Origin: Gillisia sp. CAL575 | Lineage (GTDB): Bacteria; Bacteroidota; Bacteroidia; Flavobacteriales; Flavobacteriaceae | Direction of reading: 5' to 3' | DNA: 60,587 nt | NCBI RefSeq assembly: GCF_000403785.1 | Contig: NZ_APHJ01000034.1 | Coordinates: 1-60,587, forward strand | In this document: in pieces, positions 1 to 8,222 of the stretch | Layout of the letters: the number at the start of each line of letters is the position of its first letter | Numbering within the stretch: the stretch's first letter is position 1 | Program-made: the position numbers and the translations under genes | Notes under the pieces: generated by a model | Seen by the model: only the letters and a program-made list of their open reading frames with translations | What the model was told of the DNA's origin: nothing | Databases searched by the model: none

Positions 1-562
1 TCCATTTGGATGAAAACTTAATTTTTAAACCAGATTTAAATGACTTCCATTTCCATTTTTTAGGAAACCAGATAATAATCCCGGATATAGCGAGAAATAG
101 GAAAATAATGGTCGCTGTTCCTACAATAGGTCTTCCAATCTTAGTATCCAAAAGTAACCATCTATGCATCCTGAACATCACACCAAAAAATCCATCTAGT
201 GATGATTTTTGAGGTTTTAATACTGCTCCTGAATAAGGGTCGACCATAAAGGCACTTCCGCGTCTATCTTTAGGAGATGTTTTAACCCTAAACTCATAAG
301 GATCATTTGTTGTAGATGGGATCGTGATGGCAGTAATTACTCCTTCAGGAGACAAAATTTCATGTAATTCCTCAATGCTTAATTTTTCTGATTGGACTGA
401 GACCTGAAGTTTTTCTATAAATAGACCTTTAATCTCCTCTTCAAAAACCAACATAGTTCCGCTAAAACAAACTAAGAATAAAATAATTCCGCTTGCAAGA
501 CCAAGCCACAGGTGAACATCAGTCATAAACATTCTAAAGGTATAAGCTTTCTTTTTCTTCAT
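1..562 (-). CDS. PepSY-associated TM domain protein (partial, runs off left edge)
   Basis: Reading the minus strand from the ATG at 562-560 gives an open frame of 187 codons that reaches the left edge without a stop. It begins MKKKKAYTFRMFMTDVHLWL, followed at once by a membrane segment (LASGIILFLVCFSGTMLVFEE). A soluble stretch contains FMVDPYSGAVL, typical of a PepSY domain, then FRMHRWLLLD and a second membrane segment (VGTATIIFLFLAISGIIIWF). This layout is that of PepSY-associated membrane proteins (PiuB/DUF3526-like inner-membrane proteins often linked to siderophore or iron uptake and ferric reduction). The C-terminal half is outside the window. No iron-uptake receptor is visible here, so a role in iron uptake is inferred from the family only. 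Confidence 0.8.
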   Translation of the reverse strand, partial: MKKKKAYTFRMFMTDVHLWLGLASGIILFLVCFSGTMLVFEEEIKGLFIEKLQVSVQSEKLSIEELHEILSPEGVITAITIPSTTNDPYEFRVKTSPKDRRGSAFMVDPYSGAVLKPQKSSLDGFFGVMFRMHRWLLLDTKIGRPIVGTATIIFLFLAISGIIIWFPKKWKWKSFKSGLKIKFSSKW

Positions 563-999
563 TTTTCAGAAATAAATTTTAAATATGATTATGTATAAGA
601 TCCCAGATTTCAAAAATAGTTTAATCTTGACAGGGCCAATCCTTGTGTAGTTTTAAACTATGTTAAATTATCCGGATTCTTCTCTATTTTCTCCGATACA
701 GGAATAACTTCTGGAATAATTAAAAAAGAATAAAATATTCTATACTAAAATCAGCAGAAGGAATGCAATAATTCTTACTTTTAATAAACCGCACATTCTT
801 TTCCTATTGTTTAACCCTACATAAACAGATTTTTAAAATAGAAAAAGAATACCTATACTATAAGAATACAAGTAGAGAATGATCAAGATTCTATTGGAAT
901 TTTACTTTCAATTGATATAAATTTTGTTGTTTGTTCTACTAGAAATATTGTGTAAAAAAATTTAGGAGAAGGAACTATATTTTATAGACCCCTAGCAAA
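563..999. other. Intergenic region between divergent genes
   Basis: This 437-base AT-rich stretch lies between the minus-strand PepSY gene and the plus-strand hpt gene, so it must hold both promoters. I see no convincing TTTG-N19-TAnnTTTG pair, no hairpin and no small open frame worth calling. Confidence 0.5.
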
Positions 1000-1320
1000 A
1001 TGATAGAAAAACCAAATATGTCCTACATCCATCAGATTTCTGATGGAGACAAAGAATTTGAAACTAAATTGCTTCGAGTTATAAAAAAGGAACTCCCCGA
1101 GGAGGCTAAAATTTATAGTCAAAATATAAGTAAGAAAAATTATCTAGGAGCTGCATCCAATGTGCATAAAATAAAACACAAAATTATTATTTTAGGTCTC
1201 CCTAAGTCTCATGAATTTGCAGATAATTACGAGAATAAGCTAAGAAGCGGCATTGCTAAAGAAGAAGCTAAGTTTGAAAAAATTCTACAGCAAATGCTAA
1301 TATTTATAGATAAGCATTAA
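1000..1320 (+). CDS. Hpt-domain histidine phosphotransfer protein
   Basis: This 106-residue protein is a single four-helix Hpt-like domain. The motif VHKIKHKIIILG at residues 55-66 matches the Hpt signature H-x-[LI]-K-[GH]; His56 is the likely phosphorylated residue and Lys59 the conserved lysine. The usual Gly after the Lys is His60. There is no kinase or receiver domain in the same chain. It sits 12 bases upstream of a LytTR response regulator on the same strand, so the two are probably co-transcribed and the Hpt protein probably exchanges phosphate with that regulator. No histidine kinase is encoded beside them. The start at 1000 gives a normal Hpt length. Confidence 0.75.
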   Translation: MIEKPNMSYIHQISDGDKEFETKLLRVIKKELPEEAKIYSQNISKKNYLGAASNVHKIKHKIIILGLPKSHEFADNYENKLRSGIAKEEAKFEKILQQMLIFIDKH

Positions 1321-1332
1321 AATAACGACCAA

Positions 1333-2040
1333 ATGAAATGCATTATAATTGATGATGAGGAAATGGCAAGAACCATCATTGAACAATTTATTAAAAAAAA
1401 TCCTCATATAGAATTTGTAGGAGAATTTTCTAATGCTATGCAAGCTTTTAAGTTTCTGCAGCAAGAGACAATTGACCTTATTTTTTTAGACATTCATATG
1501 CCAGATTTTACTGGTTTCGATTTTATTCAGACTTTAAAAAATCCTCCAAACATAATCTTAACCACATCAGACAGAAATTTTGCGATAGAAGCTTTTGAGT
1601 ATGATTGCATTGTAGATTATATTGTAAAACCAGTTTCACAAGAACGATTTGATAAAGCAGTTCAAAAAGCTTTAAACTTTAAAGCACCCGAAAATCCTCA
1701 AGACATCACTACTTCAATCAATAAGGCTGAAAATGATCTATATGTGAATATCGATAGAAGACTTATTAAAATTGATATCCCAACTATTTATTTAATCGAG
1801 GCTAAAGGCGATTATATTCTTATTAAAACTTCTGAAAAGAATTACACAGTGCATTCCACTCTTAAGAAAATTGAAGAAAAATTACCTGAAAATGTATTTT
1901 TTAAAATCCATAGATCTTATATTATCAACACTCAGAAGATTATTGATATTGAAGATAATAGTGTACTTATAGAGAAATTTGTAGTACCTGTTAGCAGGAA
2001 TAATAAGCCGGAACTTCTCAAACGATTAAATCTTCTTTAA
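1333..2040 (+). CDS. LytTR-family response regulator
   Basis: A 235-residue two-domain regulator. The receiver domain (about 1-120) has the acidic pair Asp7-Asp8, the phosphoacceptor Asp53 in LIFLDIHMP, a Thr in LTTSD and the conserved Lys99 in YIVKP. The C-terminal LytTR DNA-binding domain (about 135-235) has the typical IYLIEAKGDYILI and FFKIHRSYIIN segments. Members of this family usually bind paired direct repeats upstream of target genes and are normally partnered with 5TM or 7TM LytS-type kinases. Here the partner in the operon is an Hpt protein and not a kinase. Target genes cannot be told from sequence; the 311-base region downstream has no obvious LytTR repeat. Confidence 0.9.
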   Translation: MKCIIIDDEEMARTIIEQFIKKNPHIEFVGEFSNAMQAFKFLQQETIDLIFLDIHMPDFTGFDFIQTLKNPPNIILTTSDRNFAIEAFEYDCIVDYIVKPVSQERFDKAVQKALNFKAPENPQDITTSINKAENDLYVNIDRRLIKIDIPTIYLIEAKGDYILIKTSEKNYTVHSTLKKIEEKLPENVFFKIHRSYIINTQKIIDIEDNSVLIEKFVVPVSRNNKPELLKRLNLL

Positions 2041-2351
2041 ACACTCATCCATACGTTGCGACCACTGGTCTATTCAAAACTACATCCCATCGAAAATTTC
2101 ATTTGCTTTCCCAGTATCGCTCTATATTTGAATATAGGTTAAGTAAAAGAGTTAGTAAATACCCTACTTTTTAAAAGATTTATTTTTTTAAGAATAGCTG
2201 ACTCTTTTTTAATTTAACATCTTCAGCAAACTTCATTCAGATTTTTTCTTTTGCTACATATTAAGATCATGTTCTTTACAAAAATAGAGGAACCTAGAAA
2301 AGCTAATATGGTTACTACTTATATTGGGTTCCCGTGAAAATTTCAAAGATC
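2041..2351. other. Convergent intergenic region
   Basis: 311 bases lie between the 3' ends of the LytTR gene (plus strand) and ligD (minus strand). I see A/T-rich runs but no clear rho-independent terminator and no plausible small gene. Confidence 0.45.
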
Positions 2352-4784
2352 TTATTTCTCTAGTCTCTGGATAGCATTCATCATATCTAATTCCTGTGAT
2401 AACACCTTAGCAAAAAGATCTCCTTTTTCCTGAATTCTATTCAATATGTTTTTGATATTAAAATCTAAGATTTTAAGACCAGATTTAAGCTCACTCCATT
2501 CCAAAGGGGTTGAAACTGGAGCACCTATTTTTGGTCTTACGCAATAAGGCGAAGCTATTGTTTGTCCTTGTCTATTCTGAAGATAATCTAGGTATATTTT
2601 TCCTTTCCTATCCTTAACCGCTCTAGTCATACTTGTTAGTTCAGGCACTTTTTGTTCTACGAAATAACAAAGAAGTTTAGTGAAATTCCTAGCCTCTTCA
2701 TACGTGTATTTAGCATTTAACGGTATATAAATATGGAGTCCACTGGAACCTGAAGTTTTACAAAACCCATTTATTTTAGCAACATCTAAAACTTCTTTTA
2801 CAGCTTGTGCTACAATTATGACTTCCTCAAAAGTATTTCCCTTGGAAGGATCCAGATCAATTATAGTATAATCTGGATAGTCCAAATTATGTACACGAGA
2901 GTGCCAAGGATTTATCTCTATACAACCCAAATTAGCCATATACAAAAGGCTAGCTTGATTCTGACATAAAAGATAACTGATTTCCTTGTTCGAAGATTTG
3001 GAAAACACATCTTCCGTCTCAATCCAATCTGGTAGGTTTTCATTGTCTTTCTGATAAAATCCAGTTTTATTTATACCATTAGGATGCCGGTGTAAATTTT
3101 GAGGCCGATTTTTTAAGTACGGTAAAATATATTCTGAAACATTAAGATAATAATCAATAAGATCATATTTCGTATACCCATCATCAGTCCATAATACTTT
3201 ATCTAAATTAGAGATAGGAACGTCTAATCCATCAACACTTAAAGTGGTGGAACTAGTCTTAGAAACATTGTTAGTTACTTTTGGCTTGTTTGTAATAGGA
3301 GCTGTAATCTCCTGGACATTTTTATCATTTCGAATTCCTTTAAAAACAGGATGACGCATGATTCCATTTTTAGTCCATTCAGAAAATTTCACTTCACAAA
3401 TTAAAACCGGTTTTACCCAATGAGGATTTCTTCCTTTTAAATTTGGCTTTCTCTTAAAAGGATGATTTTCAACTTCAAGTTTTTTCAGTTGACCAAGTAA
3501 TTTGCTTTGATCCTTTGCTGAAAAGCCAGAACCACAATTTCCAATATATTTCAATTGATCCTCCACATACCTCCCCAATATTAAACTACCAAAAATCCCC
3601 CCACCTCCAATAGAATCTGTATAGCCACAGATTATTGCTTCCTCTGTTTCTACGGCTTTAATCTTTAGCCAACTCTCACTGCGATAGCCTGGCGAGTAAA
3701 TAGAATCAACTTTCTTAGCAATTACGCCCTCCATACCTGCGTCTATAGCTTTTTTATAAAGTGCTGCACCCATTCCTTCAATATGATCACAGTAATGCGT
3801 ATGAGTTAAGTTTTCAATGACTTCAGAAATAAGACTTTTTCTTTCAAGTAGTTTAAGATCCAGCATACTATGCCCATTAAGATAAAGCATATCAAAAACA
3901 TAATACCTCAAGGTTCCGGAAGTGGATTCATCATAATTTTGCAATGCTTGAAACTGCGGAATTCCATCTTCATTTACCACCACTACTTCTCCATCCAGGA
4001 TCGCATCGTGCTCTACTCCTTCCAAGTCCTCAACTAGTTTCTTAAACTTTGTGTTATAAGCGATACCGTTTCGAGAATAAAGGCTCACTTTTCCATCTTT
4101 AATATGCGCCATAACTCTATAGCCATCCCACTTCAATTCATACACCCAAGCTTTATCATTAAAAATATCTTTAGTAGAAGAAGCCAACATTGGTTTTACA
4201 AATTCCTCCAACTTAAGTTTCTTAACAGAAGTTGTTTTATTAGTTGTTGAATTAGAAACATCTGTAAAAACTTCAGCATCATAACCGAGATCTGTAGAAT
4301 ATTTGTCTTTTTTCTTAATTAATAACCATTGGTTGTCTGCATCGCGGCGTTTAGTGTGAACTAAAGCAAAGCTACCCTTGATCTTATTACCAGAGAAATC
4401 AATTTTTAAATCTCCTTTTTCAAACTGCCTAACAAGATCCATATGTTCGTAATCTGGAGCAATTCTATAGGTACCTTCATCCCATATAGTCATAATTCCC
4501 GCTCCATAATTTCCTTTAGGTATGGTTCCCTGAAAACTCAGATATTTCACAGGATGGTCTTCTGTTTGAATGGCCAATCGCTTATCCTCTGGATTCATGG
4601 AAGGACCTTTGGGCACCGCCCAGCTTTTTAGTACTCCCTCCAATTCCAGTCGAAGATCATAATGCAACCTACTAGCTTTATGACGTTGAATCACAAACCG
4701 ACCTGCATTTTCATTGTTCAATTCGGCCGGAGGTTCCGGTGTTTTGTTGAAATCTCGTTTTTTGTTATAATCTTCTAATGCCAT
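2352..4784 (-). CDS. ligD: DNA ligase D (phosphoesterase-ligase-polymerase)
   Basis: An 810-residue multidomain end-joining enzyme. The order is: 3'-phosphoesterase (about 25-165, with RHKASRLHYDLRLE at 34-47), a linker, ATP-dependent ligase (about 195-490; adenylated Lys218 in ELKWDGYR, then DGEVVV and EGVIAKK), and an archaeo-eukaryotic-primase-like polymerase (about 515-800; metal ligands Asp643 and Asp645 in IIDLDPS, and His684 in LHIYIPL). This is the order found in Pseudomonas LigD; Mycobacterium has the polymerase first. All three active sites look intact. With Ku it performs non-homologous end joining: end processing, gap filling and sealing. The gene starts 2 bases after the ku stop codon, so the two are surely co-transcribed and probably translationally coupled. 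Confidence 0.97.
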   Translation of the reverse strand: MALEDYNKKRDFNKTPEPPAELNNENAGRFVIQRHKASRLHYDLRLELEGVLKSWAVPKGPSMNPEDKRLAIQTEDHPVKYLSFQGTIPKGNYGAGIMTIWDEGTYRIAPDYEHMDLVRQFEKGDLKIDFSGNKIKGSFALVHTKRRDADNQWLLIKKKDKYSTDLGYDAEVFTDVSNSTTNKTTSVKKLKLEEFVKPMLASSTKDIFNDKAWVYELKWDGYRVMAHIKDGKVSLYSRNGIAYNTKFKKLVEDLEGVEHDAILDGEVVVVNEDGIPQFQALQNYDESTSGTLRYYVFDMLYLNGHSMLDLKLLERKSLISEVIENLTHTHYCDHIEGMGAALYKKAIDAGMEGVIAKKVDSIYSPGYRSESWLKIKAVETEEAIICGYTDSIGGGGIFGSLILGRYVEDQLKYIGNCGSGFSAKDQSKLLGQLKKLEVENHPFKRKPNLKGRNPHWVKPVLICEVKFSEWTKNGIMRHPVFKGIRNDKNVQEITAPITNKPKVTNNVSKTSSTTLSVDGLDVPISNLDKVLWTDDGYTKYDLIDYYLNVSEYILPYLKNRPQNLHRHPNGINKTGFYQKDNENLPDWIETEDVFSKSSNKEISYLLCQNQASLLYMANLGCIEINPWHSRVHNLDYPDYTIIDLDPSKGNTFEEVIIVAQAVKEVLDVAKINGFCKTSGSSGLHIYIPLNAKYTYEEARNFTKLLCYFVEQKVPELTSMTRAVKDRKGKIYLDYLQNRQGQTIASPYCVRPKIGAPVSTPLEWSELKSGLKILDFNIKNILNRIQEKGDLFAKVLSQELDMMNAIQRLEK

Positions 4785-4786
4785 CC

Positions 4787-5563
4787 TTAGGAAGCTTTAT
4801 TCTTCTTTTTCTTCTCCAAACTAGCTTTAAGTTGCGCCATTAGATCTGTGGCTGGAGTCGGTTTGCTTTCATATTTCTCAGGTTTTTTCACTTTCCCGGT
4901 TGATTTTGCTTTTATTATTTTCATCAACTGTTCATTGTAAACATCTTTATATTTTTCAAGATCAAATTTATCTGTGTACTGCTCAATTAAACTGATGGCC
5001 ATATCAACTTCTTTTTTTGAGATCTTGGTGGTAGGCAATTTGAGTTCTGCTGGATCTCGCATTTCATCATCAAATCTAATTACATGAAGAACTAATGCTT
5101 TTTTATAAATACCAATAAGGCAAAGATTTTCCTTTTGACGCATCACAAAAGTTGCAACTCCAACTTTCTTGGTTTTTTTTAAAGCATCTCTTAAAAGATT
5201 ATAGGATTTCCCTCCCTCCTTCTGAGGTTCTAAAAAATAAGGTTTTTTAAAAAGCACATCTGCCACATCAGACTCATTTATAAATTCCTCAATATCTATG
5301 GTTTTATTTTTTTTCAAATTTGCTTGCTCAAAGTCCTCCTTTTCCAAAACGATATAATTATCATCTTTTTTAAAACCTTTTACAATGTCTTTCCATTCTA
5401 CTTCCTTCCCGGTTTCTTCATTAACTCTTTTATACCTAATTCGGGCATTATCATGTCTATCCAACATATCCAAATCCAGCTTTCTATCTTCAGAACCTGA
5501 ATATAATTTAATGGGGATAGACACTAGACCGAAACTAATAGACCCATTCCAAATTGATCTCAT
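4787..5563 (-). CDS. ku: Ku, DNA end-binding protein
   Basis: A 258-residue bacterial Ku homodimer subunit. It opens with MRSIWNGSISFGLVSIPIKLY, the hallmark of the family, and carries the Ku core (about 1-230) with the EVEWKDIVKGF and ENLCLIGIY segments. The C-terminal tail is lysine-rich (ASLEKKKKNKAS), as is usual for bacterial Ku, and may help recruit LigD and hold DNA. It threads onto broken double-strand ends. The gene is first in the ku-ligD operon; the start is the only ATG that gives the conserved N-terminus. Confidence 0.97.
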   Translation of the reverse strand: MRSIWNGSISFGLVSIPIKLYSGSEDRKLDLDMLDRHDNARIRYKRVNEETGKEVEWKDIVKGFKKDDNYIVLEKEDFEQANLKKNKTIDIEEFINESDVADVLFKKPYFLEPQKEGGKSYNLLRDALKKTKKVGVATFVMRQKENLCLIGIYKKALVLHVIRFDDEMRDPAELKLPTTKISKKEVDMAISLIEQYTDKFDLEKYKDVYNEQLMKIIKAKSTGKVKKPEKYESKPTPATDLMAQLKASLEKKKKNKAS

Positions 5564-5732
5564 ATTTTTATTTTTTTTAGAGGTGGAAATTTAATTAGCG
5601 AATTAATAGCGCTTTTAACCATTCATCCATTTATTTATTGAAAACTTAAATCATTCTATACAAAATTCTTAGTTGAATATTATAATCTCTCTAAGATTCA
5701 GTAATAATATATAGTGAAGCCTATTTAGTATT

Positions 5733-6719
5733 CTAAGAGGTTTGTGCTTTTTCGTATATAAGACCTTCTTCCTTAAGCTCCTTCCAAAAATCTTCTGGTA
5801 TTTTTCTTTTCCAGGCTTCCATATTACCCACCACCTGCTCTGTTTTACTCATTCCAGGAATTATAGCTACAAATTCATCTGAGGCCAATACAAAATGCAT
5901 TGCTGCAGTGATAATATCGGTACCATGATCTTTTGCAATTGCCGCTATGCGATTGCGCTTATCCTCCATCCCTTTTGGAATTTGTTCTTTGTAATTGTAA
6001 CGATTCCTTCCAGCTATAAAACCAGAGTTATATCCAGCTCCAGAAACTAGTTTCACACCATTTTTATTCACTGCAGGCAACAATCGATCTACAGCTTCTT
6101 CATGTTCTAAGATGGAGTACTGAGTTGCAGAAAGGCAGATATCGGGATCTGCAGCCTCCATACAATCAAGAATAGGCTGAATTTTATTTACACCCATTCC
6201 CCAAGCTTTAATTATTCCCTGATCGCGATAATCAGAAAGCACCTTGAAAGCACCTTTTTTAGCAATCTCCATATGATAATCATACCGGTCTCCTACCTGA
6301 TCTTCAGAAAGGTCATGTACATAAACAATATCAATGGAGTCCAAACCTGTTCTTTTAAGACTTTTCTCTATAGAAAATTTGGTAGCGTCTGCAGAATAAT
6401 CGTGTTTATAATCAAAGGATAAAGGGTTTTTCCACATGGTAGGTGGAACTTTACTATCATCAACTTTGTTAAAAAGTCGACCCACTTTAGTAGAAAACAA
6501 AAACTCCGATTTATTCTTGTTCTTTAAAAAATCACCAAAGCGGCGTTCGCTTTTCGTAAGGCCATACCAAGGTGAAGTATCATAATATCTAATGCCCAAT
6601 TCCCATGCTTTTTCCAGTATACTTTGAGCTACTTCATCACTAATATTGTCAAAAGCAGTTCCTATAGCAACACCCCCAAGACCCAATTCATGTTCCTTCT
6701 GTATTTCCAATTTTTTCAT
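5733..6719 (-). CDS. Aldo/keto reductase
   Basis: A 328-residue TIM-barrel NAD(P)H oxidoreductase of the aldo/keto reductase superfamily, closest in appearance to the L-fucose dehydrogenase / D-threo-aldose 1-dehydrogenase subgroup. The catalytic tetrad is visible: Asp47 and Tyr52 in YYDTSPWYG, Lys78 in FSTKVGR, and His in IVYVHDL. The SERRFG segment after the Tyr and the late IIPGMSKTEQV cofactor loop are typical. The substrate is probably a sugar or small aldehyde, but cannot be named. It stands alone, 169 bases upstream (in map order) of ku, with its own short leader, and has no obvious link to the alginate genes. Confidence 0.88.
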   Translation of the reverse strand: MKKLEIQKEHELGLGGVAIGTAFDNISDEVAQSILEKAWELGIRYYDTSPWYGLTKSERRFGDFLKNKNKSEFLFSTKVGRLFNKVDDSKVPPTMWKNPLSFDYKHDYSADATKFSIEKSLKRTGLDSIDIVYVHDLSEDQVGDRYDYHMEIAKKGAFKVLSDYRDQGIIKAWGMGVNKIQPILDCMEAADPDICLSATQYSILEHEEAVDRLLPAVNKNGVKLVSGAGYNSGFIAGRNRYNYKEQIPKGMEDKRNRIAAIAKDHGTDIITAAMHFVLASDEFVAIIPGMSKTEQVVGNMEAWKRKIPEDFWKELKEEGLIYEKAQTS

Positions 6720-7066
6720 TGTATTAATTTTTACGGTAACTCCTAGTAAAACTCACCAGTAATTTTTTCTATTAAATTTAGGAAGTTCTCTTTTTTGGCA
6801 GCGTTAAGGAAAGGTTATTTTTGAGTTGAAGATAAGCGTAGAGGTTAGGATTGGTTTACATGATTAGTTATGACTGCAAAGAATAAGTAAAAATCCCACT
6901 AGATTACTGGTTTCAACAAAGCTCTGTGAAAGCTTTAATGTCAAAAAAATAATTCCAATTGACTCATCCACCTATTATTAAGGTTTTTTTATAAGTTGAT
7001 TAGTAAATATTCTAATTCCATTGTTATAAATTTAATTTGGAAGAAATCCCTCTCACATATAATATT
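6720..7066. other. Divergent intergenic region
   Basis: About 347 bases lie between the divergently transcribed aldo/keto reductase and the fatty-acid-hydroxylase-family gene. It should contain both promoters. I see no clear -33/-7 pair, hairpin or small gene. Confidence 0.4.
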
Positions 7067-7816
7067 ATGGAAAGTTTGGTAAAATTATTCAGTGAATTTC
7101 TCTTGTATATTTTTATTTTTTTCCTCATTCTTGTTTTTAGATATTTTCTAGCTGTAGGTCTATTCTACCATTATTATTACATTAAAAACAAAGAAAAATT
7201 TCGGCCGAAAAGGTTAAGCAAGAGGCCTTATAAAAAGAAACAATTTAGAAATGAAATTAAATGGAGTTTGATTTCCTCGGCAATTTTCGCGATTACCGGG
7301 GCTTTTCTCTATTTACTTTACAATCTTGGATACACTCAGATCTACCTTAAATTCTCTATAAACGACCTATGGTATTTTCCACTAAGCTTGTTAAGTGTGC
7401 TTTTAATTCATGAAACTTACTATTATTGGGCGCACCGTTGGATGCATAAACAAGCGATATATAAAAAAGTTCATAAAGTACATCATGATAGTTTAACCCC
7501 TTCTCCATGGACTGCATTTTCCTTTCACCCTTGGGAAGCAATGTTGGAATCTCTAATTTTGCCTATACTTCTAGTCACTATTCCTTTGCACTTTAGCCTT
7601 GTATTATTTTATCTTCTTATTATGACTATTAGTAGTGTGATAAATCATTTGGATATAGAAATATATCCCGAAAAACTTCAAAAGAGTCTCTTCGGAAGAG
7701 TATTTATTGGCGCCACTCATCATCACTACCATCATTCGGAATTTAATACCAATTTTGGTTTGTATTTTACTTTTTGGGATAAATGGATGAATACTGAAAG
7801 TGATAAAATGTTATAA
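7067..7816 (+). CDS. Sterol desaturase / fatty acid hydroxylase superfamily membrane protein
   Basis: A 249-residue integral membrane di-iron oxygenase. It has membrane segments near 10-33, 66-88, 103-118 and 160-192. The eight-histidine pattern of the superfamily is present: His115, His123 and His127 in HETYYYWAHRWMH, His136, His139 and His140 in HKVHH, His194 in INHLD, and the cluster THHHYHH at 217-223. These bind two irons for hydroxylation or desaturation of a lipid tail. Carotenoid and sphingolipid hydroxylases belong to the same fold, so the substrate is open. An upstream in-frame TTG at 7037 would add 10 residues; I prefer the ATG at 7067 because the added residues are not hydrophobic and this genome favours ATG. 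Confidence 0.88.
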   Translation: MESLVKLFSEFLLYIFIFFLILVFRYFLAVGLFYHYYYIKNKEKFRPKRLSKRPYKKKQFRNEIKWSLISSAIFAITGAFLYLLYNLGYTQIYLKFSINDLWYFPLSLLSVLLIHETYYYWAHRWMHKQAIYKKVHKVHHDSLTPSPWTAFSFHPWEAMLESLILPILLVTIPLHFSLVLFYLLIMTISSVINHLDIEIYPEKLQKSLFGRVFIGATHHHYHHSEFNTNFGLYFTFWDKWMNTESDKML

Positions 7817-8222
7817 AATTATTTATAATTCCATCCAATTCAGCTTAAAAATTACTTATCACTTAAAAGAGCATATCCGCAATTCAGCTAAAAACTAACA
7901 GTAATCATGAATTTATACTAAAATTCTTCAATTTTAAAACAACAAATTTTTTTTATATACTCGTAGTTTTTAAAAAACTTTAGCTAAATATTTTGCAATG
8001 GGAAAAAGACCAATAAATGGATTCTATTAATCTTAGTTTAAAACTTAAATCAGCCTTATTCAACTAATTCATTATTAAATAATCTTATGCTTGTTGATAT
8101 AATGTTATTTTGTAGACAATAAATGAGAAATAATCAATTTTATTACATTTTTCGTCGATAATATTCAATTTGCTAAAAATCAATTAATTATATTTAACCA
8201 TCAAAAATCAAAAAATTCTAAT
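7817..8222. other. Intergenic region upstream of M16 peptidase
   Basis: 406 bases of about 75-80 percent A+T by eye. It must hold the 3' end of the hydroxylase transcript and the promoter of the peptidase gene. A sequence like a weak -7 box (TTATTTTG, near 8104-8112) is present, but its spacing to a -33 box is unclear. No small gene or strong hairpin is seen. Confidence 0.35.

Noticed and set aside
7037-7066. TTG start for the fatty-acid-hydroxylase-family gene
   Set aside because: An ATG lies 10 codons on and gives a normal membrane-protein N-terminus.
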